A DNA stretch of 64,000 nucleotides from Lithodes maja (GCA_037953745.1 JBAKBP010007113.1:1-64000); one strand, 5' to 3'. Shown: positions 1 to 12,273, numbered from the stretch's first letter. The notes: generated from the sequence alone by a model not told the origin. A program made the numbers and translations.

Positions 1-3000
1 CTCTCGGGATGGTAGGCTGACGACACTACAGAACATATACCGTGCAACTGAAGGGTTTGCTTGAACAATTTGGATGTAAAATTGCTCCCCTGGTCTGACT
101 GCACCTCACGTGGAAATCCATAACGGGAACAGAACAATAATAAGTTTTTAACAACTGCCTTTGCCGAGCCGTTTCTCATGGGGTATGCGTCCGGGTATCT
201 CGTAGCCACATCCATGATTGTCAACAGGAATTTATTGCCACTACTAGTAGGCGGGAAAGGGCCAACCAAATCTACTACAACTTTGCTGAACGGAGGCCCG
301 GTGACAGGTATGGGAAACAAAGGTGCCTTCGGGATGGTCTGGTTAGGCTTCCCCGTTGTCTGGCAGGTCGCACACCCAGCCACCCATGCACAGACATCAG
401 CCTTGACCCCAGGCCACCAGAAAAACCTGCCCAATGCCGCCAATGTTTTTGTTACCCCCAAATGACCCGCCACCGGCACATCATGCGCCAGACACAATAA
501 GGACTCTCTATACTTATTTGGAACAACCACCTGGTCTACTACCCTCGCACCGCCCTCCCACTTCGATTTGGGGTCTAGAAATCTGCGGTACAATATCCTG
601 TTGAGCCTAAAGAAATCTCCCGGCTTCGCATCCCCATCTTCCTCCAACTCTATGGCACCATTGCTATAACGAGCTAGGCTAGCGTCTTGCAGCTGCTGCT
701 CACTAATGTCCCTGGGCGTCAATGCATCAAGATGGTTTTGTAATAAGACATTACCCCGGCTAGTAGGCTCTACTGCCTTAGTGGCTCTCGCTACAGCTCT
801 TGCCTCACGCGAAGTCTTACCCAACTCTGCCTTGTTACACACCATATCTGGGCCAGAGTCAACTCCCGTGTTTATTATAGGTCCAAGTACCGAATCACCG
901 AGAAGTGCAGCAGAATCAATGTCCCTTTTCCTGCCCTTAGCAACCTTCTCCTGATCCTTCCTCCACTGTCCCCGAGGTTGAGTGCTAGGCTGTGCAGGAG
1001 CCGCAGAGCGAGATCGGGTTACCACACAGGCCATCTCATCCTGTTGGCACCTCCCAACCCATTCCCGATTCTCACCATCCACGTCGGCCGCCCTCTCGGC
1101 AACGACTAAGGGTGGAGTCCCGGAAGTGGGCACCGCAAAGTCGTTGCCGAGAAGAAGGTCGACGCCCTCAACTGGCAAACACTCAACGATCCCTACATCC
1201 AGCTCCCTGCACACCTCTCCCACTTTCAACTCCAACCTCACAAGTGGGTATGACCTCGTAGCATTTATACCCTGCACCACAACAACTCTGGCCGCATTTA
1301 TCGGTTTCCCTGTGAAGTTCCTCAACAAAGTTTGCGAAGCCCCCGTATCCCTCAGCAAGTCAACCCTCCGTAGTTCACTCCCCCAGCTCACAAACCCGTG
1401 TCCCCGATGGCTACAGAAAGTGTCCCGGACAGGTGTCGAGCCTTCCGTACGCTTCTTTACCGCGTGTGCCTCAGCTGCTGACAACCTACCCCGGGCAGTT
1501 GCTGCAGCCTTCAGAGACACACCGATACTGTGAACCAATGACACCGGCTTAGCGGGAGTGTTACTAGGGCACTCACGTGAATAATGGCCTAGCTTCTGAC
1601 ATTTGTAACATTTCACATCCCCAATGGGCTTCTTCCCTTGTGCGGGCGAAGAAGGGGCCTGACCTTTAGTAAACGGGAGAGGCCTGTGTTTGTAGGTGTT
1701 ATTAGGTGCAATGCATTTAGTGTGGTTATGTGTGTCATAGGATTTGTTATTATCAAAAACTCTGGTGGGTGGGGTATAGCGCCCCTTCTGCCCTGACTCA
1801 GCCCTCTGAGCGGCACCGCAACCACGAATCAATGATAATCTGAAGTCTGCCATCTTGGCAGCCTCCTCTACTGTCTTGGGACATTTTTCCTTAATGTTCA
1901 GCGTTAGATCGGTTCCAGTACATTTGTAAAACTGTTCCAGATAGAAAAGTTGCTTAATTTCCTCAGCCGACTCTGCGTGCTCGGACCGAAACCAGTTATT
2001 ACATGCATCTGTTAAGTCCCGTGCGTGCTCCATAAAACTGACGTCGCTCTTCTTATTCACGCCACGGAACTTCAATCTATAAGTTTCGGGTTGCAGTTCG
2101 TAGGCCCGGAGCACAGCCTCCTTCACCAGTCCATACACTACACTCTCGTCCAGTGACAGTGCATCGTAGGCTTTCAACCCCTTACCCACTAGACGTGATG
2201 AAACTAATGCTGCCCATTTAACCTCCGGCCAGTCATACTCACGACACTTCTTTTCGAAACGAGCAAAAAACTCAGTCACTGCTGTCTCATCAAATGCGGG
2301 TACTAACTTAATTAAATGCGAAAGTGAGTCTGTAACCCGGTGCCCACCACCGAGATGACGCCCCGTGGTCTCTACTCTAGACTTCTCGACATCCATTTCA
2401 GCCTGGTACCTGGTTGCATCCTGATTGGCTTGGATTCTAGCAACCTCTATGCGTTCTATACTAGCCTGTTGTATCTGAGTCTCCTGCAGCTTAAACTTAG
2501 CTAGTTCTAGCTGAAATAACATCTCAGGAGACAGGCCTGGGGGGGGAGAGCACAAAATGGGGGATCCACACCGAGACGTGTTTACGGGTAAGCCAGCTTG
2601 CCCTTGAGAACCCTCCTGCTGCATCGTGCTAAGACTCGCTGGCTGAGGGCCCAGCTCAGGGGTAGAGTGGAATGGAGGCTTGGAGGGAACCCCCCAAGAC
2701 CCCACTCCACCCACCGCCCCATCGCCATCACCCAACAAACATGCCACCAAATTCTTCTTGGGCCAACTGTCAGGACAGTCCCGCCCCAAAACCGTGGCTA
2801 AACAGCGAAGACTGTAACAATCAATAGCCTGCAGGCGCTGTTCGGTCAAAGGTGTCTGCAAAAATGCCCGGGCATCCCTCTCTCCACTTATAACACTCCC
2901 CTCCCTAAACATCTGTTGTACTTGCTGGTTACTAGGCTGTACCGTGTTATCCTCCCCCGTAAATGATGAGTCATTAGACATAGTGCTGGTTATACAATTG

Positions 3001-3008
3001 CTGTTCAT
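1..3008 (-). CDS. Gag-protease-integrase part of Gmr1-like polyprotein, 3' part outside window
   Basis: The start ATG is at 3006-3008, in the same place relative to the LTR as in copies B and C. About 1002 codons fit before the window edge. Compared with copy C, the G-run near 2690-2696 has the in-frame length, and I found no obvious stop or frameshift, although I did not translate every codon. Visible parts are the Gag region, one CCHC zinc knuckle (encoded near 1565-1615), the protease DTGA motif (near 1350) and the integrase zinc finger and first two Asp. The window ends just before the catalytic Glu. It probably acts as in the family: capsid formation, polyprotein cleavage and cDNA integration. 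Confidence 0.75.
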   Translation of the reverse strand, partial: MNSNCITSTMSNDSSFTGEDNTVQPSNQQVQQMFREGSVISGERDARAFLQTPLTEQRLQAIDCYSLRCLATVLGRDCPDSWPKKNLVACLLGDGDGAVGGVGSWGVPSKPPFHSTPELGPQPASLSTMQQEGSQGQAGLPVNTSRCGSPILCSPPPGLSPEMLFQLELAKFKLQETQIQQASIERIEVARIQANQDATRYQAEMDVEKSRVETTGRHLGGGHRVTDSLSHLIKLVPAFDETAVTEFFARFEKKCREYDWPEVKWAALVSSRLVGKGLKAYDALSLDESVVYGLVKEAVLRAYELQPETYRLKFRGVNKKSDVSFMEHARDLTDACNNWFRSEHAESAEEIKQLFYLEQFYKCTGTDLTLNIKEKCPKTVEEAAKMADFRLSLIRGCGAAQRAESGQKGRYTPPTRVFDNNKSYDTHNHTKCIAPNNTYKHRPLPFTKGQAPSSPAQGKKPIGDVKCYKCQKLGHYSRECPSNTPAKPVSLVHSIGVSLKAAATARGRLSAAEAHAVKKRTEGSTPVRDTFCSHRGHGFVSWGSELRRVDLLRDTGASQTLLRNFTGKPINAARVVVVQGINATRSYPLVRLELKVGEVCRELDVGIVECLPVEGVDLLLGNDFAVPTSGTPPLVVAERAADVDGENREWVGRCQQDEMACVVTRSRSAAPAQPSTQPRGQWRKDQEKVAKGRKRDIDSAALLGDSVLGPIINTGVDSGPDMVCNKAELGKTSREARAVARATKAVEPTSRGNVLLQNHLDALTPRDISEQQLQDASLARYSNGAIELEEDGDAKPGDFFRLNRILYRRFLDPKSKWEGGARVVDQVVVPNKYRESLLCLAHDVPVAGHLGVTKTLAALGRFFWWPGVKADVCAWVAGCATCQTTGKPNQTIPKAPLFPIPVTGPPFSKVVVDLVGPFPPTSSGNKFLLTIMDVATRYPDAYPMRNGSAKAVVKNLLLFCSRYGFPREVQSDQGSNFTSKLFKQTLQLHGICSVVSSAYHPE

Positions 3009-3235
3009 AAAAAAAAAGAAGTGCTTATTACTAATTGCAGTCTCGACTCACAAAATGTTAAAGATGCTTGAATGACTCTACTCTAGACACCCCCAACGAA
3101 AGAATCTGCAAGTCCACCAATACAATAATGACACAATAAAAATTCCTCCAATATGCAAGAAAATTCTAGCCAGCTCTACTAGGTAGCATAGAATAGTTCT
3201 CCAAAAAACATGTGATAGGATACTACTGAATCCTG

Positions 3236-3247
3236 GCAAGGTCGCCA
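3236..3247 (-). other. Primer binding site, copy A
   Basis: On the minus strand, TGGCGACCTTGC begins three bases inside the 5' LTR. It starts with TGG, the complement of a tRNA 3' CCA end. The same 12 bases occupy the same position in copies B and C. I cannot name the tRNA with confidence. Confidence 0.65.
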
Positions 3248-3250
3248 TTT

Positions 3251-5054
3251 TGTTACGGCTGGATCGGCAATACATATTCGGGATTCTTGATCGTAGGACA
3301 GAAATGGCTTATGTGACAACGACACGCTCGATTCCAGTCCCAAATACTATATGCTCCAGACAACAAAAGCACCAACGCCCTACAGAGTTATCGTCTATGG
3401 TAACGAGGTACCTTAACTCGGCGAAAGTGTACAACAGGGGTAGGCTATGAGGCTAAACTCCCTCAGACATTTATAGGTTACGTTATTACTAAAGAAATGC
3501 AATACTCAAGAAACTACGTTAATATTAAGCCTCTAATAATGTAGAATAGAAGCAGGCTAAAGGTATGACAGTGAAATGCTAAATGACAAATGTACACGCC
3601 TACTTGAAAGCGCGTGCACTAGAATAACTGTCCCCTACTAACATGCACTAGCATGTAGCATACAAGATGTTCATGATCCAGTAGATACCTAATAATACAC
3701 ATGGAAGGAACATAAATAGTAGTCACTTATTGTAATAATGAATCTATACTTGGAATAACTAAAAGGTTGCAGGCAACAGTACTGCGCCGGTAGCCTACTA
3801 CCGCATAGGCTACTTCGCTTCTCTCACTCTGTCTCCCCTCTGAGTCTGTATGCGCCCTACGCAACAGAACTCCGGACACAGCAGCAAAACGACAGTGCAG
3901 TTAATTGATACATGAAAGTATTAATAGTGTTGTCTTGTGTGTGAGTAATGTGTACTGTAAAGTGTTACATACATAAACTTAAAGAGAGCTGCAATGCATA
4001 GTAAAATAAAGATATAACCCACTCATCATCCCCATGTGTTCTAGCTAGCAGGCCAAGTCACAGGAACAACGAGTCCCAGCACCGAAAGCGAGAACCCAGG
4101 AAAAGACTGCAGAGAACACAAGGACAGATAAATTACGTTACTCTACTATACCGGCACTACGAGCGAGCTGTAGTCTCTGGTACTGCACTCGCTCCTGGCT
4201 CGGTAGGCAAATCAAGGCTAAGTCCTCACCCCTCTACAGACAACTCCTGGGCATGGTCGGGCTCTTACACATGGCACTAGTCTAGTCACAAATTGGATGA
4301 TGAGCTGGGCATATAACTCGTGAACATGTAGAACGTTCACCAACTATCCTCATCAAGAAGATCGCTGTTCACATTAACCCCTTAAATCTAATACATGTAA
4401 ATATATGCTTGTCCTAAGAGTAATACGAGAGGTGAGTGCTGAAACTCCTTTAGGACCTCAAGGGAAGGGTATGCATTTAAATAGAGAGAAGAATGAAATG
4501 AGAGTAATGTCGTCAGAGAGAAAGAGTGCAACCGTGAGAAATTGAGAGAGAGGGCAAGGGATGTTAGAATCTCAAAGGTTCTAGGCAACCTGGTCATAGA
4601 GCACACAGCGAGCCTCCAGGCAATATGCTGTACGACAACATGGGCAGCCCAGACAGCATAGGCAGGCGGCAATGTACTACCAACCCTGTCGCACCTAGCT
4701 ATAAGCGCAGGGCTGCCAACCGGTCCATACGTCTGGCAACCACCCCCCCGGCAGCGTGGCGCACCGCTACCCTCTCGCTCTGAAGTCTAACTCACTCTCT
4801 CTCTCTGAATTCCTATCATCTCATCTATCAACTTCTCTATTGATACTACATATTAAATGGAAGGTCTCGACATGGCTTAAAACAAAACCCACCACTGGTT
4901 AGCAAATGACGAGACCTTTGCAGAGATACAAAGAACATAGTTATACGTTGTCACACTCAATATAAGCAGCCAGCATGGTACACGGTCCGTGACGGTACAG
5001 TGGAGTACCAAGGAGTACAATCAGGTTACGTTGCTACGCACTGGGTGCGTCACA
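3251..5054 (-). repeat. 5' LTR of Gmr1-like copy A (1804 bp)
   Basis: On the minus strand it starts TGTGACGCACC and ends GTAACA, the TG...CA ends usual for LTRs. It is homologous along its length to the LTRs at 5067-6885, 12555-14373, 54570-56377 and 62003-63810. Length differences fall mainly in a short variable GGTAC-rich stretch near the start (about 4975-5010 here). Short reading frames inside the LTR recur in all copies only because the DNA is conserved. Confidence 0.93.
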
Positions 5055-5066
5055 ATATATATATAT
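5055..5066. repeat. (AT)6 spacer between two head-to-head elements
   Basis: Twelve bases of alternating A and T are all that separates the LTR of copy A from that of copy B. The same AT sequence continues after the 3' LTR of copy B at 14374, so copy B inserted into an AT microsatellite with an ATAT duplication. Confidence 0.9.
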
Positions 5067-6885
5067 TGTGACGCACCCAGTGCGTGGCAACTTAACCTGA
5101 TTGTACTCCTTGGTACTCCACTGTACCGCCACGGTGCGGTACCGCTTTACCGCTGTACCGTGCTGGCTGCTTATATTGAGTGTGACAACGTATAACTATG
5201 TTCTTTGTATCTCTGCAAAGGTCTCGTCATGTGCTAACCAGTGGTGGGTTTTGTTTTAAGCCATGTCGAGACCTTCCATTTAATATGTAGTATCAATAGA
5301 GAAGTTGATAGATAAGACAATAGGAATTCAGAGAGAGAGAGTGAGTTAGTTTTCAGAGCGAGAGGGTAGCAACGCGCCACGCTGCCGGAGTGGTGGTTGC
5401 CAGACGTATGTACCGGTTGGCAGCCCTGCGCTTATAGCTAGGTGCGACAGGGTTGGTAGTCCATTGCCGCCTGCCTATGCTGCCTGGGCTGCCCATGTTG
5501 TCGTGCTGCACATTGCCTGGAGGCTCGCTGTGTGTTCCATGATCAGGTTGCCTAGAACCTTTGAGATTCTAACATCCCTTGCTCTCTCTCCCAACTTCTC
5601 ACGGTTGCACTCTTTCTCTCTGACGACATTACTCTCATTTCATTCTTCTCTCTATTTAAATGCATAACCTTCCCTTGAGGTCCTAAAGGAGTTTCAGCAC
5701 TCACCTCTCGTATTACTCTTAGGACAAGCATATATTTACATGTATTAGATTTAAGGGGTTAATGTGAACAGCGATCTTCTTGATGAGGATAGTTGGTGAA
5801 CGTTCTACATGTTCACAAGTTATATGCCCAGCTCATCATCCAATTTGTGACTAGACTAGTGCCATGTGTAAGAGCCCGACCATGCCCAGGAGTTGTCTGT
5901 AGAGGGGCGAGGACTTAGCCTTGATTTGCCTACCGAGCCAGGCGCGAGTGCAGTACCAGAGACTACAGCTCGCTCGTAGTGCCGGTATAGTAGAGTAACG
6001 TAATTTATCTGTCCTTGTGTTCTCTGCAGTCTTTTCCTGGGTTCTCGCTTTCGGTGCTGGGACTCGTTGTTCCTGTGACTTGGCCTGCTAGCTAGAACAC
6101 ATGGGGATGATGAGTGGGTGATATCTTTATTTTTACTATGCATTGCAGCTCTCTTTAAGTTTATGTATGTAACACTTTACAATACACATTACTCACACAC
6201 AAGACAACACTATTAATACTTTCATGTATCAATTAACTGCACTGTCGTTTTGCTGCTGTGTCCGGAGTTCTGTTGCGTAGGGCGCATACGGACTCAGAGG
6301 GGAGACAGAGTGAGAGAAGCGAAGTAGCCTATGCGGTAGTAGGCTACCGGCGCAGTACTGTTGCCTGCAACCTTTAGTTATTCCAAGTATAGATTCATTC
6401 TTATAATAAGTGACTACTATTTATGTTCCTTCCATGTGTATTATTAGGTATCTACTGGATCATGAACATCTTGTATGCTACATGCTAGTGCATGTTAGTA
6501 GGGGACAGTTATTCTAGTGCACGCGCTTTCAAGTAGGCGTGTACATTTGTCATTTAGCATTTCACTGTCATACCTTTAGCCTGCTTCTATTCTACATTAT
6601 TAGAGGCTTAATATTAACGTAGTTTCTTGAGTATTGCATTTCTTTAGTAATAACGTAACCTATAAATGTCTGAGGGAGTTTAGCCTCATAGCCTACCCCT
6701 GTTGTACACTTTCGCCGAGTTAAGGTACCTCGTTACCATAGACGATAACCCTGTAGGGCGTTGGTGCTTTTGTTGTCTGGAGCATATAGTATTTGGGACT
6801 GGAATCGAGCGTGTCGTTGTCACATAAGCCATTTCTGTCCTACGATCAAGAATCCCGAATATGTATTGCCGATCCAGCCGTAACA
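5067..6885 (+). repeat. 5' LTR of copy B (1819 bp)
   Basis: It starts TGTGACGC and ends CCGTAACA, and has the same length as the 3' LTR at 12555-14373. The preceding four bases ATAT match the four bases after the 3' LTR. The U3/R/U5 borders cannot be set from sequence alone. Confidence 0.95.
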
Positions 6886-6888
6886 AAA

Positions 6889-6900
6889 TGGCGACCTTGC
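6889..6900 (+). other. Primer binding site, copy B
   Basis: TGGCGACCTTGC starts three bases after the LTR end, where minus-strand DNA synthesis is primed by a host tRNA in this class of element. It is identical in copies A and C. Confidence 0.65.
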
Positions 6901-7128
6901 ACAAGATTCAGTAGTATCCTATCACATGTTTTTTGGAGAACTATTCTATGCTACCTAGTAGAGCTGGCTAGAATTTTCTTGCATATTGGAGGAATTTTTA
7001 TTGTGTCATTATTGTATTGGTGGACTTGCAGATTGTTTCGTTGGGGGTGTCTAGAGTAGAGTCATTCAAGCATCTTTAACATTTTGTGAGTCGAGACTGC
7101 AATTAGTAATAAGCACTTTTTTTTTTTT

Positions 7129-10100
7129 ATGAACAGCAATTGTATAACCAGCACTATGTCTAATGACTCATCATTTACGGGGGAGGATAACACGGTACAG
7201 CCTAGTAACCAGCAAGTACAACAGATGTTTAGGGAGGGGAGTGTTATAAGTGGAGAGAGGGATGCCCGGGCATTTTTGCAGACACCTTTGACCGAACAGC
7301 GCCTGCAGGCTATTGATTGTTACGGTCTTCGCTGTTTAGCCACGGTTTTGGGGCGGGACTGTCCTGACAGTTGGCCCAAGAAGAATTTGGTGGCATGTTT
7401 GTTGGGTGATGGCGATGGGGCGGTGGGTGGAGTGGGGTCTTGGGGGTTCCCTCCAAGCCTCCATTCCACTCTACCCCTGAGCTGGGCCCTCAGCCAGCGA
7501 GTCTTAGCACGATGCAGCAGGAGGGTTCTCAAGGGCAAGCTGGCTTACCCGTAAACACGTCTCGGTGTGGATCCCCCATTTTGTGCTCTCCCCCCCAAGG
7601 CCTGTCTCCTGAGATGTTATTTCAGCTAGAACTAGCTAAGTTTAAGCTGCAGGAGACTCAGATACAACAGGCTAGTATAGAACGGATTAAGCTGCAGGAG
7701 ACTCAGATACAACAGGCTAGTATAGAACGCATAGAGGTTGCTAGAATCCAAGCCAATCAGGATGCAACCAGGTACCAGGCTGAAATGGATGTCGAGAAGT
7801 CTAGAGTAGAGACCACGGGGCGTCATCTCGGTGGTGGGCACCGGGTTACAGACTCACTTTCGCATTTAATTAAGTTAGTACCCGCATTTGATGAGACAGC
7901 AGTGACTGAGTTTTTTGCTCGTTTCGAAAAGAAGTGTCGTGAGTATGACTGGCCGGAGGTTAAATGGGCAGCATTAGTTTCATCACGTCTAGTGGGTAAG
8001 GGGTTGAAAGCCTACGATGCACTGTCACTGGACGAGAGTGTAGTGTATGGACTGGTGAAGGAGGCTGTGCTCCGGGCCTACGAACTGCAACCCGAAACTT
8101 ATAGATTGAAGTTCCGTGGCGTGAATAAGAAGAGCGACGTCAGTTTTATGGAGCACGCACGGGACTTAACAGATGCAGGTAATAACTGGTTTCGGTCCGA
8201 GCACGCAGAGTCGGCTGAGGAAATTAAGCAACTTTTCTATTTGGAACAGTTTTACAAATGTACTGGAACCGATCTAACGCTGAACATTAAGGAAAAATGT
8301 CCCAAGACAGTAGAGGAGGCTGCCAAGATGGCAGACTTCAGATTATCATTGATTCGTGGTTGCGGTGCCGCTCAGAGGGCTGAGTCAGGGCAGAAGGGGC
8401 GCTATACCCCACCCACCAGAGTTTTCGATAATAACAAATCCTATGACACACATAACCACACTAAATGCATTGCACCTAATAACACCTACAAACACAAGCC
8501 TCTCCCGTTTACTAAAGGTCAGGCCCTTTCTTCGCCCGCACAAGGGAAGAAGCCCATTGGGGATGTGAAATGTTACAAATGTCAGAAGCTAGGCCATTAT
8601 TCACGTGAGTGCCCTAGTAACACTCCCGCTAAGCCGGTGTCATTGGTTCACAGTATCGGTGTGTCTCTGAAGGCTGCAGCAACTGCCCGGGGTAGGTTGT
8701 CAGCAGCTGAGGCACACGCGGTAAAGAAGCGTACGGAAGGCTCGACACCTGTCCGGGACACTTTCTGTGACCATCGGGGACACGGGTTTGTGAGCTGGGG
8801 GAGTGAACTACGGAGGGTTGACTTGCTGAGGGATACGGGGGCTTCGCAAACTTTGTTGAGGAACTTCACAGGGAAACCGATAAATGCGGCCAGAGTTGTT
8901 GTGGTGCAGGGTATAAATGCTACGAGGTCATACCCACTTGTGAGGTTGGAGTTGAGATTGGGAGAGGTGTGCAGGGAGCTGGATGTAGGGATCGTTGAGT
9001 GTTTGCCAGTTGAGGGCGTCGACCTTCTTCTCGGCAACGACTTTGCGGTGCCCACTTCCGGGACTCCACCCTTAGTCGTTGCCGAGAGGGCGGCCGACGT
9101 GGATGGTGAGAATCGGGAATGGGTTGGGAGGTGCCAACAGGATGAGATGGCCTGTGTGGTAACCCGATCTCGCTCTGCGGCTCCTGCACAGCCTAGCACT
9201 CAACCTCGGGGACAGTGGAGGAAGGATCAGGAGAAGGTTGCTAAGGGCAGGAAAAGGGACATTGATTCTGCTGCCCTTCTCGGTGATTCGGTACTTGGAC
9301 CTATAATAAACACGGGAGTTGACTCTGGCCCAGATATGGTGTGTAACAAGGCAGAGTTGGGTAAGACTTCGTGTGAGGCAAGAGCTGTAGCGAGAGCCAC
9401 TAAGGCAGTAGAGCCTACTAGCCGGGGTAATGTCTTATTAAAAAACCATCTTGATGCATTGACGCCCAGGGACATTAGTGAGCAGCAGCTGCAAGACGCT
9501 AGCCTAGCTCGTTATAGCAATGGTGCCATAGAGTTGGAGGAAGATGGGGATGCGAAGCCGGGAGATTTCTTTAGGCTCAACAGGATATTGTACCGCAGAT
9601 TTCTAGACCCCAAATCGAAGTGGGAGGGCGGTGCGAGGGTAGTAGACCAGGTGGTTGTTCCAAATAAGTATAGAGAGTCCTTATTGTGTCTGGCGCATGA
9701 TGTGCCGGTGGCGGGTCATTTGGGGGTAACAAAAACATTGGCGGCATTGGGCAGGTTTTTCTGGTGGCCTGGGGTCAAGGCTGATGTCTGTGCATGGGTG
9801 GCTGGGTGTGCGACCTGCCAGACAACGGGGAAGCCTAACCAGACAATCCCGAAGGCACCTTTGTTTCCCATACCTGTCACCGGGCCTCCGTTCAGCAAAG
9901 TTGTAGTAGATTTGGTTGGCCCTTTCCCGCCTACTAGTAGTGGCAATAAATTCCTGTTGACAATCATGGATGTGGCTACGAGATACCCGGACGCATACCC
10001 CATGAGAAACGGCTCGGCAAAGGCAGTTGTTAAAAACTTATTATTGTTCTGTTCCCGTTATGGATTTCCACGTGAGGTGCAGTCAGACCAGGGGAGCAAT

Positions 10101-12273
10101 TTTACATCCAAATTGTTCAAGCAAACCCTTCAGTTGCACGGTATATGTTCTGTAGTGTCGTCAGCCTACCATCCCGAGAGTCAGGGAGTCTTGGAGCGGT
10201 GGCACTCGACCCTGAAGAGTATGCTACGCTGTTACTGTGCAGAACATGACACTGATTGGGATTTGGGTCTGCCGTATGTTCTGTTCGCTGCACGTGAAGT
10301 CCCAGGAGAGAGCCTGGGGTTCAGTCCAAATCAACTAGTCTTTGGCCATAATGTGAGAGGACCTTTAAGTATGGTGAAAGAGATCTGGGAGGGCGAAGAG
10401 AAGCCGGGGTCTGTACTTAAATATATCCTTGAGAGCCGGGAGAGACTTATAGGTTGCATGGCAGCGGCAGGTAATAACTTGGTTAATGCACAGGCGGTCA
10501 TGAAGCACCAGTATGACGCCAAGGTGAAGCTTCGGGAGTTTTCGGTGGGTCAGGAGGTAATGTTGCTTTTACCTTTGCCTGGACACCCCCTTTCTGCCAA
10601 GTTCATTGGGCCGTATGTGGTGGCTAAGAAACTGTCCGACCTTGATTATCTCGTTGCAACACCTGACCGTAGAAAAAAACATCAGTTATGTCATGTTAAC
10701 CTCATGAAAGAGTATGTGAGACGCCCCTCAGAGCCTCTCACTGTCCCTGTGCTGGCCTGCAGCGGCCAGGGTGGAGAAGGAGGTGGGGACAGTCATGCTG
10801 CTGAGGAGGATAGCTGGGACTGTGTCATTTCCGCGGAACAGTGGGCGGGGAATACTGAACAAGAGGCTAGGCAAGCTGTAAGTCACCTGCCTGAGCACCA
10901 GGGTGCTGCTGTCCTAGGCCTGTTCAGGTCATACCCCTCTGTTTTCGCCGAACACCCAGGTCTCACTACTCAGGTAACGCACGACGTGGACGTCGGTGAT
11001 AATGTGCCCTTCAAGTCAGTGCCCTACCGTGTGCCCCCGGTAAAGTTGCCAGCTTTACGGGAGGAGTTAAAGTACATGGTTGAGAGAGGGATGATCACTG
11101 AAGGTTATGTGAAGTGGACATCACCCGTCACGTTGCAGCCAAAACCTGACGGCAAGGTGCGGTTCTGCATAGATTTTCGTAGGCTAAATGGCTTGACCAC
11201 TACCAACCCTTACCCTTTGCCTCGAGTTGACGACAGCGTGGACAAGATAGGGAATGCAAAGTACCTTACTAAAATTGATCTTGTAAAAGGCTACTGGCAA
11301 GTACCCCTGTCGGACCGAGCTAAGCAAGTTTGTGGTTTTGTGGTAGATGGCAAGACCTACCAATGTAACGTAATGCCTTATGGGCTTAAGAACGCACCTG
11401 CCACGTTTCAGAACCTGATGAACGATATTTGTGACGAAATCCCTAACTGCACGGTCTACCTTGATGACGTGATAGTGTATGATGACAATTTTGAAAATCA
11501 CCTAAGGCACTTAGAGACCCTGTTTGGGAAGTTGCACGATGCTGGGCTGGTGGTGAACCTGAGGAAGTGCGAGTGTGTAAAGGCTACTGTGCAGTATCTT
11601 GGCTTCGTGGTCGGGTTAGGCCGGGTGTGCCCCCCCCCTGAGCAAGATACAGGCTATCAATATGTTTCCCAGGCCCACCACTAAGCGCCAGGTCATGCGG
11701 TTCCTAGGTATGATAGGCTATTATAGGCGCTTCATCCGGGGATACTCTACTGTCTTAGCACCGTTAACTGATCTACTGTCGAAGTCAGTGAAGTTCTGTT
11801 GGGCTGCGGAGTGTCAGAGGGCTTTCGACCTAGTCAAGCACCTGCTGTGTACACATCCGATTTTGAGAGCCCCAGACTTCTCCAGGAGTTTTCAGCTGGC
11901 GACTGATGCCAGCGGTGTGGGTGCCGGGGCAGTGTTACTGCAGACTGATTCCGAGGGCTTGGAACACCCAGTGAGCTTCTTTTCTCGCAAGTTTAATTCG
12001 GCACAAAGGAATTACTCGACTATAGAGAAGGAGCTTCTTGCTATCGTTTTGTCGCTCAAACATTTCGAAGTTTATGTTCCAGCCTACGGCCCGGTAGTGA
12101 CGATTTATACGGACCATCATCCCTTGAAATTCCTAAATCAGTTTCACAATCGGAATATGCGGTTGACCAGGTGGTCCCTAATGCTCCAAGAGTATAATCT
12201 CAACATTCAGCATATTGCCGGGAGTGAGAACGTGATAGCAGATTGTCTATCAAGGGTTGATGATCCAGGATAG
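7129..12273 (+). pseudogene. Gag-PR-IN-RT-RNaseH polyprotein of copy B, two frameshifts
   Basis: The ATG at 7129 matches the start in copy C. The frame is lost near 7440-7447, where a G-run has five bases against six in copies A and C. It continues in a second frame (7440-11684) through the zinc knuckle (CYKCQKLGHYSREC), protease DTGA, integrase HHCC plus D,D35E, and RT with YLDD. A second slip occurs at 11630-11638, where a C-run has nine bases against eight in copy C. The frame then runs from about 11660 to the stop at 12273 through RNase H (TDASGVGAG, TDHHPL). It also carries a 45-bp tandem duplication at about 7646-7735. Both frameshifts are in homopolymers, so real decay and base-call error are both possible. 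Confidence 0.9.

Larger units (their letters stand above)
1..5054 (-). mobile_element. Gmr1-like Ty3/gypsy LTR retrotransposon, copy A, partial at left window edge
   Basis: The right part is an LTR at 3251-5054 and the rest is internal sequence with gag-protease-integrase coding capacity on the minus strand. It is colinear with copies B (5067-14373) and C (54570-63810): base 1 corresponds to about base 10180 of copy B. The element is cut by the window inside integrase, so RT, RNase H and the 3' LTR lie outside. Its 5' LTR abuts an (AT)6 tract and faces the 5' LTR of copy B head to head. Family assignment rests on the domain order seen in copies B and C. Confidence 0.9.

Noticed and set aside
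5856..6143. 95-codon frame inside the LTR, also present in other LTR copies
   Set aside because: Conserved only because the LTRs are near-identical DNA. No start context or protein similarity, and the copies in other LTRs are altered.
3251..6885. Head-to-head LTRs as a fold-back sequencing artefact
   Set aside because: The two arms differ in length and at many bases, and copy A resembles copy C at some sites and copy B at others, so they are separate insertions.
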